Below, one piece after another: positions 25,302 to 35,260 of a DNA stretch of 64,000 nucleotides. Below the pieces are notes generated by a model. The model worked only from the letters and a program-made list of their open reading frames with translations, ran no database searches and was not told the DNA's origin. Made by a program: the position numbers and the translations under genes. This DNA comes from Actinomadura rifamycini DSM 43936 (GTDB lineage: Bacteria > Actinomycetota > Actinomycetes > Streptosporangiales > Streptosporangiaceae), in NCBI RefSeq assembly GCF_000425065.1, contig NZ_AULB01000016.1:1-64000 (forward strand), given 5' to 3'. Position 1 is the stretch's first letter; every line of letters begins with the position of its first letter.

Positions 25302-26984
25302 ATGCCGGCAGTCGAGTTCCGCGGGGCGCGCGACTTCCTGCTCGAGAACCGCGACGACTACGCGGTGGCGTACGAGCGGTTCCGGTGGCCGGTGCTGACC
25401 GGCTTCAACTGGGCCGTCGACTGGTTCGACCGGATCGCCGAGGGGAACGACCGGCCCGCGCTGTGGATCGTCGAGGAGGACGGGACGGAGGCGAAGTTCT
25501 CGTTCGCCGACCTGTCGCGGCGGTCGAACCAGGTCGCGAACCTGCTGCGCGAGAACGGGGTGCGGCGCGGCGACCGGGTGATCCTGATGCTCGGCAACCA
25601 GGTCGAGCTGTGGGAGACGGTGCTCGCCGCGATGAAGCTCGGCGCGGTGATGATCCCCTGCACGCCGCTGCTCGGGCCCGCCGACCTGCAGGACCGGGTG
25701 ACGCGCGGCGCGGCGAAGCACGTGGTGGCGGGCGCGGAGCACGCCGGGAAGTTCGCCGGGCTGGAGGGCGACTTCACGCGGATCGCGGTGGGCGCGCCCG
25801 TCGACGGGTGGGTTCCGTACGCGGACGCGTACGGGCTCGCCGAGGAGTTCGTCCCGTACGGGCAGACGATGTCGGGCGACACGCTCCTGCTGTACTTCAC
25901 GTCCGGGACGACCGCGAAGCCGAAGCTCGTCGAGCACACGCACGCGTCGTACCCGGCGGGGCACCTGTCGACGATGTACTGGATCGGCCTGCGGCCGGGC
26001 GACGTCCACCTGAACATCTCGTCGCCCGGGTGGGCGAAGCACGCGTGGAGCAACATCTTCGCGCCGTGGGACGCCGAGGCGTGCGTGTTCATCTTCAACT
26101 ACACGCGGTTCGACGCGGACCGGCTGCTCGACACGATCGAGCGGTGCGGCGTCACGAGCTTCTGCGCGCCGCCGACCGTGTGGCGGATGCTGATCCAGGC
26201 CGACCTGGGCCGGCTGGGCACCCCGCCGCGCGAGGTGGTGGCGGCGGGCGAGCCGCTGAACCCCGAGGTGATCGAGCGGGTGAAGGACGCGTGGGGCCGC
26301 ACCATCCGGGACGGCTTCGGGCAGACGGAGACGACCGTGCAGATCGCGAACACGCCGGGGCAGCCGGTGAAGCCGGGGTCGATGGGGCGGCCGGTGCCGG
26401 GCTACCGGGTGGCGCTGATCGACCCGGTGACGGGCAAGCCCGGCGACGAGGGCGAGATCTGCCTGGAGCTGGAGGACCGGCCGCTCGGGCTGATGGTCGG
26501 GTACCACGGCGACGAGGACCGGACGGCCGAGGCGATGGCGGACGGCTACTACCACACGGGCGACATCGGCTCCCGCGACGCGGACGGCTACATCACCTAC
26601 GTCGGGCGGGCCGACGACGTGTTCAAGGCGTCCGACTACAAGATCTCCCCGTTCGAGCTGGAGAGCGTGCTGATCGAGCACGAGGCCGTCGCGGAGGCCG
26701 CCGTGGTGCCGTCGCCCGACCCGGTGCGGCTCGCGGTGCCGAAGGCGTACGTGACGCTCGCGGCGGGCTGGGCGCCGGACGCCGCGACCGCGAAGGCGAT
26801 CTTCGAGCACAGCCGGGCGCAGCTGTCCCCGTACAAGCGGGTCCGCCTGCTGGAATTCGGCGAGCTTCCGAAGACGATCTCCGGCAAGATCCGTCGCGTG
26901 GAACTGCGGACGAGCGAGATCGACAAGCATCCCGGCGCCGACGACCGGCCCGAGGGCGAGTTCCGTGAGGAGGACCTGCGATGA
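25302..26984 (+). CDS. acyl-CoA synthetase, acetate/medium-chain ligase type
   Basis: The 560-aa adenylate-forming enzyme activates a carboxylic acid to its CoA thioester. Core motifs are [19 protein letters not shown] (phosphate loop), [14 protein letters not shown] (A5), [25 protein letters not shown] (A7-A8, near 405-430) and the acylation Lys in KTISGKIRR. The N-terminal 60 residues and the [11 protein letters not shown] element resemble the ACSM group of medium-chain or aryl acids. The ATG follows GGAGAG. Its stop overlaps the next ligase, so the two are co-translated. Confidence 0.88.
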   Translation: MPAVEFRGARDFLLENRDDYAVAYERFRWPVLTGFNWAVDWFDRIAEGNDRPALWIVEEDGTEAKFSFADLSRRSNQVANLLRENGVRRGDRVILMLGNQVELWETVLAAMKLGAVMIPCTPLLGPADLQDRVTRGAAKHVVAGAEHAGKFAGLEGDFTRIAVGAPVDGWVPYADAYGLAEEFVPYGQTMSGDTLLLYFTSGTTAKPKLVEHTHASYPAGHLSTMYWIGLRPGDVHLNISSPGWAKHAWSNIFAPWDAEACVFIFNYTRFDADRLLDTIERCGVTSFCAPPTVWRMLIQADLGRLGTPPREVVAAGEPLNPEVIERVKDAWGRTIRDGFGQTETTVQIANTPGQPVKPGSMGRPVPGYRVALIDPVTGKPGDEGEICLELEDRPLGLMVGYHGDEDRTAEAMADGYYHTGDIGSRDADGYITYVGRADDVFKASDYKISPFELESVLIEHEAVAEAAVVPSPDPVRLAVPKAYVTLAAGWAPDAATAKAIFEHSRAQLSPYKRVRLLEFGELPKTISGKIRRVELRTSEIDKHPGADDRPEGEFREEDLR

Positions 26985-28624
26985 CGCTCTCGTACGCGTC
27001 CGGCGCGTCGAAGGCGCCGCTGCTCGGCGACACCATCGGCACGAACCTGGACCGGACCGTCGCCCTGCATCCCGACCGGGACGCGGTGGTCGAGTACGCG
27101 ACCGACCGGCGCTGGACGTACGCGCGGTTCGCCGCCGACGTCGACGCGGTCGCGCTCGGCCTGCACGCGCGCGGGATCCGCAAGGGCGACCGGGTCGGGA
27201 TCTGGGCGCCGAACTGCGCCGAGTGGATGCTCGTGCAGTACGCGACGGCGAAGCTCGGCGCGATCCTCGTGAACATCAACCCGTCCTACCGGGTGCACGA
27301 ACTGGAGTTCGTCCTGAACCAGGCGGGCGTCCGCACGCTGGTCGCGACGCCGGTGTTCAAGACGTCCGACTACGCCGGGATGATCGACCAGGTGCGGCCG
27401 CGCTGCAAGCGGCTGACGGACGTGCTGCTGATCGGCACCGCGGAGTGGGACGGGCTGCTGGAGACCGGGCGGGCGGCGGACGCCGCGGTGCTCGCGGAGA
27501 TCGGCGCGACGCTCAGCGCCGACGACCCGATCAACATCCAGTACACGTCGGGGACGACCGGGTTCCCGAAGGGCGCGACGCTGTCGCACCACAACATCCT
27601 CAACAACGGCTACTTCGTCGGCGAGCTGTGCGGCTACGACGAGGAGGACCGCGTCTGCGTGCCGGTGCCGTTCTACCACTGCTTCGGCATGGTGATGGGG
27701 AACCTGGCGGCGACGAGCCACGGCGCCTGCGTCGTGATCCCGGCGCCCGCGTTCGACGCGCGCGCGACCATCCAGGCGGCGGCGTCGGAGCGGTGCACGT
27801 CCCTGTACGGGGTGCCGACGATGTTCATCGCGGTGCTGAACGAGCCGTCGCTGAACTCGGCGGACCTGTCGGGCCTGCGCACCGGGATCATGGCGGGGTC
27901 GCCGTGCCCGGTGGAGGTGATGAAGCAGGTCATCGAGGGGCTGGGGATGGCGGAGGTCGCGATCTGCTACGGGATGACGGAGACGTCGCCGGTGTCGACG
28001 CAGACCCGGGCGGACGACACGCTGGACCGCCGCGTGTCCACGGTCGGGACCGTCCACCCGCACCTGGAGGTCAAGGTCGTCGACCCGGCGTCGGGCGCGA
28101 CGGTCCCGCGCGGGACGCCCGGTGAGCTGTGCACGCGCGGCTACTCGGTCATGCTCGGCTACTGGGAGGAGCCGGAGAAGACGGCCGAGGTGATCGACGC
28201 GGCGCGCTGGATGCACACCGGCGACCTCGCGGTGATGGACGACGAGGGGTACGTCAACATCACCGGCCGGATCAAGGACATGGTGATCCGGGGCGGCGAG
28301 AACGTGTACCCGCGGGAGATCGAGGAGTTCCTCTACACCCATCCCGACATCGTGGACGCGCAGGTCATCGGCGTCCCGGACGAGCGGTACGGGGAGGAGC
28401 TGATGGCGTGGGTGCGGCTGCGGGACGGCGCGCCGCCGCTGACCGCCGAGGCGCTCCGGAAGTTCTGCGACGGAAAGCTCGCCCGGTACAAGATCCCCCG
28501 GTACGTGCACATCGTGGACGAGTTCCCCATGACGGTCACCGGAAAGGTGCGGAAGGTCCAGATGCGGGCGGAAGCCGTCGACATCCTGGGCCTCGGCGAC
28601 GCCGCGGCCGTGCGACACGCCTGA
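26981..28624 (+). CDS. fatty-acyl-CoA synthetase (FadD-like)
   Basis: The 547-aa AMP-binding enzyme activates fatty acids. It shows [70 protein letters not shown] and the catalytic Lys in [11 protein letters not shown]. It is closer to long/medium-chain acyl-CoA ligases of the FadD35/AcsF2 kind than to its upstream partner. Two ligases of different subgroup in one coupled operon suggest different chain lengths or substrates. The ATG overlaps the previous stop. A GAF-LuxR gene follows 54 bp downstream on the same strand. Confidence 0.9.
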   Translation: MTLSYASGASKAPLLGDTIGTNLDRTVALHPDRDAVVEYATDRRWTYARFAADVDAVALGLHARGIRKGDRVGIWAPNCAEWMLVQYATAKLGAILVNINPSYRVHELEFVLNQAGVRTLVATPVFKTSDYAGMIDQVRPRCKRLTDVLLIGTAEWDGLLETGRAADAAVLAEIGATLSADDPINIQYTSGTTGFPKGATLSHHNILNNGYFVGELCGYDEEDRVCVPVPFYHCFGMVMGNLAATSHGACVVIPAPAFDARATIQAAASERCTSLYGVPTMFIAVLNEPSLNSADLSGLRTGIMAGSPCPVEVMKQVIEGLGMAEVAICYGMTETSPVSTQTRADDTLDRRVSTVGTVHPHLEVKVVDPASGATVPRGTPGELCTRGYSVMLGYWEEPEKTAEVIDAARWMHTGDLAVMDDEGYVNITGRIKDMVIRGGENVYPREIEEFLYTHPDIVDAQVIGVPDERYGEELMAWVRLRDGAPPLTAEALRKFCDGKLARYKIPRYVHIVDEFPMTVTGKVRKVQMRAEAVDILGLGDAAAVRHA

Positions 28625-28678
28625 ACGATCAGCGTCATCAGGGTTACGGGACGGCCCCTTCCGGTGCATGCTCGACAC

Positions 28679-29584
28679 ATGGAGGCGCGGTCATCGGAAG
28701 GGCGTCCCGCGGGCCCGGTCCCGGGACCGGACCCGGCGCGGGGCGGCGACGCGGGCGCGGTGCGGGCGGCGGTGCTGGCGCTGCACCGCGCGACGGGCCT
28801 GCCGATGGTGTTCGGCGGCGCGCTGACCGGCCGGGACCGGCTGCGCATCACCGAACTGGTCGGCGGCCGCACCGACTCGCTGAACGGGCTCGTCGTGCGG
28901 CACGGCTACGGGCTGGGCGGCAAGGCGATGGCGCTGGGCCGCCCCGCGTGGGTGAGCGACTACCCGCGCGCGGCGACGATCAGCCACGACTACGACCGGC
29001 CGGTGGGCCGCGAGGGGCTGCTGTCGATCGTGGCGGTGCCGATCGTGGTGCGGCGCCGCGTCCGGGGCGTCCTGTACGGGGCGCTGCGGGAGCCGCTGGG
29101 GCTGGCCGACCGGGTGGTGGGCGCGGCGATGCAGACCGCCCGCGACGTCGAGCAGGACCTCGCCGTCCGGGACCGGGCGGACGAGGCGCTGACGCGGCTG
29201 CGGCCGGGCGAGGAGGATTCGGCGGCCCGCTGGGAGGAGGTCCGCGCGGTGCACGCGGAGCTGCGGGCGCTGGCCGAGCGGGTGGACGATCCGGTCACCC
29301 GGGACCGGCTGCGGGAGGCGACGCTGCGGCTCGCCGCGGCGGGCCTGGCCGAGCCGGCGGCGGACGCCGACGCGGGGCGGGCGCCGCGGCCGGTGCTGTC
29401 GCCCCGCGAGCTGGACGTCCTGTCGTACGTGGCGATGGGCTGCACGAACGCGGAGGCGGCGACGCGGCTCGGGCTGGTGCCGGAGACGGTGAAGAGCTAC
29501 CTGCGGTCGGCGATGCGCAAGCTCGACAGCCACACCCGCATGGAGGCGGTGGCGGCGGCGCGGCGCGCCGGGCTGCTGCCCTGA
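28679..29584 (+). CDS. GAF-domain LuxR-family regulator
   Basis: The 301-aa protein has a GAF-type sensor (about 25-160, GLGGKAMALGRPAWVSDYPRA) and a C-terminal LuxR/NarL helix-turn-helix (LSPRELDVLSYVAMGCTNAEAATRLGLVPETVKSYL). The GAF part resembles those that bind acyl or aromatic ligands in regulators beside acyl-CoA ligases and dehydrogenases. I start at the ATG at 28679; no ribosome site is visible, and a GTG 15 bases upstream is possible. It could control the ligase operon just upstream. Confidence 0.8.
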   Translation: MEARSSEGRPAGPVPGPDPARGGDAGAVRAAVLALHRATGLPMVFGGALTGRDRLRITELVGGRTDSLNGLVVRHGYGLGGKAMALGRPAWVSDYPRAATISHDYDRPVGREGLLSIVAVPIVVRRRVRGVLYGALREPLGLADRVVGAAMQTARDVEQDLAVRDRADEALTRLRPGEEDSAARWEEVRAVHAELRALAERVDDPVTRDRLREATLRLAAAGLAEPAADADAGRAPRPVLSPRELDVLSYVAMGCTNAEAATRLGLVPETVKSYLRSAMRKLDSHTRMEAVAAARRAGLLP

Positions 29585-29624
29585 CCGCCCGGACGGGTGC
29601 CGGACGGGTGTGTTCGATCGGGCC

Positions 29625-29665
29625 CGGCGACGGGGTCAGGACGCGCGGGTGCACGCCCGTCGCCG
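29625..29665 (+). terminator. terminator hairpin after the GAF-LuxR gene
   Basis: CGGCGACGGG (29625-29634) pairs perfectly with CCCGTCGCCG (29656-29665). The enclosed segment can form a smaller stem of its own. It lies 41 bp after the stop codon. Confidence 0.55.
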
Positions 29666-29836
29666 CGGTTCGGCCCCCGCGGTCGTCCCGCTCGACGGAT
29701 CGTCACCGCGCGGCTGCGCCGGGCCGTGATCGCCCGGTCGTCCCGCCGCGTGCGCGGCGCGGACGTCCGGCCCCCGATGCGTTCGCAACGGTAACACCTC
29801 CATGACCTGGCGTGTCCGGGAAATGCACCGATTTCG

Positions 29837-29853
29837 GGAGCCGGACGGGCTCC
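29837..29853 (-). terminator. short hairpin after the GntP permease gene
   Basis: GGAGCC and GGCTCC (29837-29842 with 29848-29853) form a 6-bp stem, 13 bp beyond the permease stop on the minus strand. It is a weak terminator candidate. The rest of the 281-bp intergenic space from 29585 shows no gene. Confidence 0.35.
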
Positions 29854-29865
29854 GGCGTCCGGCGG

Positions 29866-31281
29866 CTAGACGAACGCGCTGACGAGCAGCGCCATCGCGA
29901 AGCCGACGACGGACAGGATCGTCTCCAGGACGGTCCAGGTCTTCAGGGTGTCGCGGACCGACATGTTGAAGTACCGGGAGATGATCCAGAAGCCGCCGTC
30001 GTTGACGTGCGACGCGATGATCGAACCCGCGGAGATCGCGATGGCGATCAGCGCGATGCCCGCCTGCGAGTGGCCGCCGCTCTCCACGAGCGGCGCGACG
30101 ATGCCGCCGGCGGTGACGATCGCGACGGTCGCGGAGCCCTGCGCGATGCGCAGCCCGCACGCGATCAGGTAGGCGAGCACGATCGTGGGCAGCCCCGCGT
30201 CCGACAGCGTCCCGGCGAGGGCCTCCCCGACGCCGGTCTCCGACACGACCTTGCCGAAGAACGCGCCGCCGCCGATGACCAGCAGGATCATGCCGACGGG
30301 ACGCAGCGACGCGGTCGCGGTGTCGCGCAGTTCGGCGCCCGTGATGCCGCGCCGGATGCCGAGCAGGTACATCGCGAGGAGCACGGCGATGGTGAGCGCG
30401 ACGACCGGGTTCCCGAGGAAGGTGAGGACGGGCAGGACGGCCGCGTCCTCCCACCACACGGTGCCGAACGTGGCGAGCAGGATCAGCAGGAGCGGGACGG
30501 CGATGATGAGCAGCACGGCGCCGAGCGACGGCTCCGTCTGGGCCTTCGCGGGCGTCCCGCCGTCCTCGCCGGCCTCCGGGCCCTTCTTCTCCCCGACGAC
30601 GAACTCGTCGGGGACCTCGACGATGACGCGCTTGCCGATCCAGGCGCCCCACGCGACGCCCGCGACCAGGAACGCGGGGATGCCGCAGATCAGGCCGAAG
30701 ACGATCAGCCAGCCGAGCGGGACGCCGAGCAGCCCGGCCGCGGCGACCGGGCCCGGGTGCGGCGGCAGGAAGGCGTGCGTCATCGACAGCCCGGCGAGCA
30801 GCGGCATCGCGTACAGGACGAGCGACCGCCCGCCCCGCTTCGCCGTGATGTAGATCAGAGGTGCCAGGACAAAAATGCCTACATCGAAAAAGACGGGGAT
30901 GCCGAAGATGAGGCCGGCCAGGCCCATGGCGAGGGGGGCGAAGCGTTCGCCGACGAGCCCGAGGAGCCGCCGCGTCAGCACGTCCGCGCCGCCGGACCGT
31001 TCCAGGACGGCGCCGAGGATCGTGCCGAGCCCGACGATCGGCGCGATGTGCCCGAGCAGCCCGCCGAACCCCGTCTCCAGGATCGAGTCGCCGGACTTCA
31101 GCGCCGTCCCGACGATCTGCTCGACGCTCAGCCCCGCGACGAGCGCGAGCGCGAGACCGGAGACGACGAGGGCGATGAACGGTTCCAGCTTGACCTTGAT
31201 GATCAGGAAGAGCAGGACCGCGATGGACAGGGCGCACAGCAGCAGCAGGCCGCCCGTCTCATGTTGCAGCCAGTGGACCAT
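29866..31281 (-). CDS. GntP-family permease (D-serine/gluconate type)
   Basis: The 471-aa membrane protein has 12-14 hydrophobic segments and belongs to the gluconate:H+ symporter family. Marks include GIPVFFDVGIFVLAPLIY, AFLPPHPGPVAAA and SHVNDGGFWIISRYF. The family contains gluconate permeases and DsdX, the D-serine permease. The D-aminoacylase and D-serine-dehydratase-like genes just upstream favour a D-amino-acid or N-acyl-D-amino-acid cargo here. A neighbouring KDG-kinase-like gene leaves gluconate possible. AAAGG precedes the ATG. It is the last gene of a three-gene minus-strand unit. Confidence 0.88.
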   Translation of the reverse strand: MVHWLQHETGGLLLLCALSIAVLLFLIIKVKLEPFIALVVSGLALALVAGLSVEQIVGTALKSGDSILETGFGGLLGHIAPIVGLGTILGAVLERSGGADVLTRRLLGLVGERFAPLAMGLAGLIFGIPVFFDVGIFVLAPLIYITAKRGGRSLVLYAMPLLAGLSMTHAFLPPHPGPVAAAGLLGVPLGWLIVFGLICGIPAFLVAGVAWGAWIGKRVIVEVPDEFVVGEKKGPEAGEDGGTPAKAQTEPSLGAVLLIIAVPLLLILLATFGTVWWEDAAVLPVLTFLGNPVVALTIAVLLAMYLLGIRRGITGAELRDTATASLRPVGMILLVIGGGAFFGKVVSETGVGEALAGTLSDAGLPTIVLAYLIACGLRIAQGSATVAIVTAGGIVAPLVESGGHSQAGIALIAIAISAGSIIASHVNDGGFWIISRYFNMSVRDTLKTWTVLETILSVVGFAMALLVSAFV

Positions 31282-31320
31282 GGTGACCTTTCCGGGGGTG
31301 GGCGAGGGGTGGCGGGGGGT

Positions 31321-32907
31321 TCAGCGGGTCGCGCCGTCCGGGGCGCGGCGCAGCGACCGCCCGGGGAGCGCGCCGGTGCGGGCGCCGTCGTCGATGACCG
31401 CGGTCCCGCCGACGAACACGTACGGGACGCCGTCGGGACGCCGCCGCGGCTCGTCGAACGTGGCGGTGTCGCGGACCGTCGCCGGGTCGAACAGCACGAG
31501 GTCGGCGTGGTACCCGGGCCGGACGAGCCCGCGGTCGGCCAGCCGCAGCCGCCGGGCGGCCCGGCCGGTGAGGTGCGCGACGCACTCCTCCAGCGACAGG
31601 ACGCCCAGCTCGCGGACGTAGCGGCCGAGGTAGCGGGGGAACGTGCCCCACGCGCGCGGGTGCGGCTTCGCCGCCGCCAGCAGGCCGTCGGACCCGCCGG
31701 TGTGGCACGGGTGCCGCATGATCGCCTGGACGTTCTCCTCGTGCCCGACGTGCTGCAGGATCGTCGTCGCGAGGTCGTCCGCGAGGAGCCGCTCGCAGTA
31801 GACGTCGAACGCCGCGCGCCCGGTCTCGGCGGCGAGGCCGGCGATCGTCCGCCCGACGACCCGCGGGTCCGGGGAGCCGGAGATTTCGATCGTCTCCCAT
31901 TCGGACGGGACGCCGTGGCAGCCGTCGGAGCCCTCGACCTCCATCGCGTGCCGGATCCGGGCGCGCTCGTCCGGGTCGGTGAGCCGGGCGCGCAGCGCGT
32001 CCGGGCCGCCCGCCGACGCCCAGCTCGGCAGCAGCGCGGCGAGCGTGGTGGAGCCGGGGAGGTAGGGGTAGGTGTCGAGGCTGATGTCGCAGCCGTCGGC
32101 GACGGCGGCGTCGAGCAGCCCGAGCAGCTCCCCGGCGCGGCCCTTGTTGACGCCGAAGTTCATGGTGGCGTGGGCGAGGTGCAGGGCGCAGCCGGTGCGG
32201 CGCGACAGCTCCACCATCTCGGCGTACGCCTCCAGCGCGCCCGCCCCGTACGAGCGGTGGTGCGGGGCGTAGAACCCGCCGAGGGACGCCACGACGCGGA
32301 GCAGCTCGGCGAGTTCGTCGCCGTCCGCGTACATGCCGGGCGTGTAGGTGAGGCCGCTGGACATCCCGACGGCGCCCTCGCGCATGCCGTCCGCGACCAG
32401 CTCGCGCTGCCGGTCGAGCTCCGCGGGCGTGGGCGCGCGGTCGTCCCAGCCCATCGCCAGCATCCGGACGGCGCCCTGCGGGACCAGGTAGCAGGCGTTG
32501 ACGGCGATACCGGCGTCGAGCCGGTCGAGGTACCCGCCGACGCTCCGCCACGACCAGTCGAAGCCGTCCGGGTCGCCGTTCCAGCCGGCGATGGTGCGGC
32601 GGATCTGCGGGAGCGTCGTGTCGTCGGCGGGCGCGTACGACAGGCCGTCCTGCCCGAGGACCTCCAGCGTGACGCCCTGGCTCACCTTGGCGACGTGGTC
32701 GGGTTCGGTGAGCAGCGCCAGGTCCGAGTGGGCGTGCATGTCGATGAAGCCGGGCGCGAGGACGAGCCCGGCGGCGTCGATCGTCCGGCCGGGGCCGGTC
32801 AGCCGGTCGCCGATCTCGGCGATGCGGCCGTCCGCGATCCGCACGTCGGCGACGCGGCCCGGCGCGCCGGTGCCGTCCACGACCGTCGCGCCCCTCACGA
32901 CCGTCAT
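31321..32907 (-). CDS. N-acyl-D-amino-acid deacylase (D-aminoacylase)
   Basis: The 528-aa amidohydrolase should release D-amino acids from N-acyl-D-amino acids. The metal site starts with GFIDMHAHSDLALL (HxH near residues 57-59), and further ligands are expected in APHHRSYG, LHLAHATMNF and the Cys-containing stretch before GSDGLLAA (Asp). Length and motif order match the D-aminoacylase/D-glutamate deacylase family. The ATG shares one base with the stop of the upstream gene (TGATG), so the two are coupled. It is predicted to be cytoplasmic, since no signal peptide is visible. Confidence 0.9.
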   Translation of the reverse strand: MTVVRGATVVDGTGAPGRVADVRIADGRIAEIGDRLTGPGRTIDAAGLVLAPGFIDMHAHSDLALLTEPDHVAKVSQGVTLEVLGQDGLSYAPADDTTLPQIRRTIAGWNGDPDGFDWSWRSVGGYLDRLDAGIAVNACYLVPQGAVRMLAMGWDDRAPTPAELDRQRELVADGMREGAVGMSSGLTYTPGMYADGDELAELLRVVASLGGFYAPHHRSYGAGALEAYAEMVELSRRTGCALHLAHATMNFGVNKGRAGELLGLLDAAVADGCDISLDTYPYLPGSTTLAALLPSWASAGGPDALRARLTDPDERARIRHAMEVEGSDGCHGVPSEWETIEISGSPDPRVVGRTIAGLAAETGRAAFDVYCERLLADDLATTILQHVGHEENVQAIMRHPCHTGGSDGLLAAAKPHPRAWGTFPRYLGRYVRELGVLSLEECVAHLTGRAARRLRLADRGLVRPGYHADLVLFDPATVRDTATFDEPRRRPDGVPYVFVGGTAVIDDGARTGALPGRSLRRAPDGATR

Positions 32908-34163
32908 CAGAACCACGTCCTGACGAGGTCGACGACGCGCGGATGCTCGGCGTCCGCGTCGTCCACGACGGGGATCAGCGTCCACTTGTCGAACGCGGTG
33001 CACGGGTGCGAGAGGCCGAGCCGGACGACGTCGCCGACCTCGACGGCCGCGTCCCGCAGGAAGCCGTGCTGGTCGTTGACGGCGGTGACGCGCGCCCCGG
33101 CCACCGGCGCGGCGCCCTTGCCGCGGACGCGCTGCGGTTCGGGCATCCCCTCGTCGTACGGGACGTCGCGCTTGCCGGCGTCGAGGAGCGCGAGGGCCGG
33201 TTCGGGGCGGGACACGACGCGCGCCCAGCCGTGCATCGCGGACCGCAGGCCCGCCCCGGACGTCCCGCGCGCGAAGGGCGAGATGCCCCGGTAGAAGCCG
33301 TCGTCGTGGATCACGTAGGCGCCCGACCGCAGGACGGTCCGGCCGTGCAGCGGCCCGAGCACCTCGACGACCTGGTCGAAGTAGGCGCTGCCGCCGGCCG
33401 TCACGACCGGCTCGTCCGTCTCGTAGTCGAGGCGGCGGTGCAGGTCCGCGACGCGGCGCAGGTAGGCGTCCACGGCGGCGCGGCTGCCGTCGGACGCGTC
33501 GTGCGCGAACGCGCCCTCGTAGCCGCCCGCCCCGGCGAGCCGCAGGGTGGGCGCGCGGCGGACCGCGTCCGCGACCGCCCGCGCCTCGGCGACGTCCCGG
33601 GCGCCCGTGCGTCCGTCCGGGCCGCCGAGCTCCACGACGACATCCACCGGGCGGCTCACGCGCGCCGCCCGCAGCGCCGCGTCCATCAGCTCGACCGTCC
33701 GGACCGAGTCGGCCCACGACAGGAACGCGAACGCGGGGTCGGCGTCGAGCTGCGCGCCGAGCCACGCGAGCCCGGCCGGGTCGACGAGCGCGTTGGCGAG
33801 CATCAGCCGCCGGACGCCGAACGCGCGCGCCACCCGGAGCTGCGGGAGGTTCGCGAGCGTGATGCCCCACGCGCCCGCGTCGAGCTGCCGCCGCCACAGC
33901 GCCGGGGCCATCGTCGTCTTGCCGTGCGGGGCGAGGTCCACCCCGGCGTCGCGGGTCCAGGCCGCCATCGCGGCGACGTTGTGGTCGAGGGCGCCGGCGT
34001 CGAGGGTCAGCAGCGGCGTGCCGAACGCGTCGAGCGGGAGCGGGTCGGCGCGCACGTCCGCGACCGACATGCCGTCCGCGGACGCGGGTACCGCCTTGAA
34101 GCGCCAGTCGAGCCGCTCGTCCCCGAGCGCGTCCACCGCCGCACCGTCGATGCTCTCCGCCAT
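32907..34163 (-). CDS. D-serine dehydratase-like PLP enzyme (fold type III)
   Basis: The 418-aa protein has the alanine-racemase-like N-terminal barrel with the PLP lysine in DLAPHGKTTMAPALW (near residue 82). Its C-terminal domain has an HxC zinc pair in GLSHPCTAFDKW, as in eukaryotic-type D-serine dehydratase (DSD1) and D-threonine aldolase. It should eliminate ammonia from a D-hydroxy-amino acid or cleave it. The ATG has GGGAGG upstream. It heads the minus-strand unit with D-aminoacylase and a GntP permease; RidA, coded in the divergent operon, would clear the enamine product. Confidence 0.85.
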   Translation of the reverse strand: MAESIDGAAVDALGDERLDWRFKAVPASADGMSVADVRADPLPLDAFGTPLLTLDAGALDHNVAAMAAWTRDAGVDLAPHGKTTMAPALWRRQLDAGAWGITLANLPQLRVARAFGVRRLMLANALVDPAGLAWLGAQLDADPAFAFLSWADSVRTVELMDAALRAARVSRPVDVVVELGGPDGRTGARDVAEARAVADAVRRAPTLRLAGAGGYEGAFAHDASDGSRAAVDAYLRRVADLHRRLDYETDEPVVTAGGSAYFDQVVEVLGPLHGRTVLRSGAYVIHDDGFYRGISPFARGTSGAGLRSAMHGWARVVSRPEPALALLDAGKRDVPYDEGMPEPQRVRGKGAAPVAGARVTAVNDQHGFLRDAAVEVGDVVRLGLSHPCTAFDKWTLIPVVDDADAEHPRVVDLVRTWF

Positions 34164-34176
34164 CTGACCTCCCTCA

Positions 34177-34191
34177 TTGCACTGTATGCAA
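34177..34191. promoter_or_regulatory. putative IclR operator between the divergent units
   Basis: TTGCA-CTGTA-TGCAA has perfect 5-bp arms. A second, imperfect copy of the half-sites (TTGCA...TGCAG) follows at 34198-34215. This A+T-rich 98-bp spacer is the shared promoter of the D-amino-acid genes and of the operon that codes the IclR regulator. Confidence 0.55.
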
Positions 34192-34261
34192 CGTACATTG
34201 CATTATGTGCTGCAGTGGTTGTAACATCACCGCCCGGAACCGGTCAACAGTGGAGAGGGCG

Positions 34262-35260
34262 ATGGAACCGACGGCCGTCTGCGTGGGCGAGACGATGGCG
34301 GTCCTGCTGCCCGAGCGGCCGGGACCCCTCGAGGACGTCCCCGCGTTCCGCCAGTCCTGCGGCGGCGCCGAAGCCAACGTCGCCCGCGGCCTCGTCGCCC
34401 TCGGCGTGCCCGCCGCCTGGGCCGGCCGCGTCGGCGACGACGGGTTCGGCCGCCGCGTCGTCCGCGAGCTCGCCGCCTCCGGCGTCGACGTCCGCGGCGC
34501 CGCCGTCGACCCCGAGCGCCCCACCGGCCTGTACGTCAAGGAGGCCGGACCGTCCGGCAGCGTCCTGCACTACTACCGGGACGGCTCCGCGGGCTCGGCG
34601 ATCGGCCCCGGCATGCTCGACGACCCCGTCACCGGGCCGCTGATCGCCGGCGCGCGGCTCGTCCACCTGTCCGGCATCACCGCGGCCCTCTCGGACTCCG
34701 CGCTCGCCCTCGCCCGCGCGCTCCTCGCCCGCCCCCGCGACCACCTCGTCAGCTTCGACCTGAACTGGCGCCCCGCGCTCTGGCGGCACCGCGACCCGTC
34801 CGTCCTGCGCGAACTCCTCGACGCCGCCGACATCGTCATGCTCGGCGCCGACGAGGCCGCCGCCGTCCTCGGCACCTCCGACCCGGACGCGCTCCGCGCG
34901 CTGCTCCCCGGACCGTCCACGCTCGTCGTCAAGGACGACGCGCACCGGGCGGTCGCCGTCACCCGCGAGGGCGCGGTCACCGAGCCCGCGCTGCGCGTCG
35001 AGGTCGTCGAGCCGGTCGGCGCCGGGGACGCCTTCGCCGCCGGATACCTGGCCGCTACCCTTCGGGGGTACGGCCCGCGGCGCCGCCTCCGGCTCGGCCA
35101 CCTCACCGCCGCCGCCACGCTCGTCGTGCCCGGCGACCACGGGCCCCCGCCCCCGCCGGACCTCGTGGAGGCCCTCCTCTCCGCGTCCCCGGACGCGTGG
35201 GCGGGCACCACCGTGCGCGCCTCGGGCATCACCCGCCCGGTGGAGGAGACGACCCCATGA
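34262..35260 (+). CDS. PfkB-family sugar kinase (2-keto-3-deoxygluconate kinase-like)
   Basis: The 332-aa ribokinase-fold enzyme phosphorylates a sugar or sugar acid. It has the first signature CGGAEANVARGLVALG (near 38-53), the anion-hole/base motif VEPVGAGDAFAAGYL with catalytic Asp, and FDLNWRPALW, which is common in KDG kinases. GGAGAG precedes the ATG. The stop overlaps the IclR start. Why a KDG-type kinase lies in a D-amino-acid cluster is unclear; either the cluster also handles an amino-sugar or sugar acid, or the kinase has another substrate. Confidence 0.85.
   Translation: MEPTAVCVGETMAVLLPERPGPLEDVPAFRQSCGGAEANVARGLVALGVPAAWAGRVGDDGFGRRVVRELAASGVDVRGAAVDPERPTGLYVKEAGPSGSVLHYYRDGSAGSAIGPGMLDDPVTGPLIAGARLVHLSGITAALSDSALALARALLARPRDHLVSFDLNWRPALWRHRDPSVLRELLDAADIVMLGADEAAAVLGTSDPDALRALLPGPSTLVVKDDAHRAVAVTREGAVTEPALRVEVVEPVGAGDAFAAGYLAATLRGYGPRRRLRLGHLTAAATLVVPGDHGPPPPPDLVEALLSASPDAWAGTTVRASGITRPVEETTP

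Noticed and set aside
21546..26930. 1794-codon minus-strand open frame
   Set aside because: It crosses qsuB, GNAT, VOC and acyl-CoA ligase genes as Arg/Pro/His-rich shadow sequence; every real gene beneath it has motifs and ribosome sites.
32907..33897. Upstream extension of the D-aminoacylase frame to 33897
   Set aside because: The extension is out-of-frame shadow of the PLP-enzyme gene. The ATG at 32907 overlaps that gene's stop and gives a normal N-terminus.
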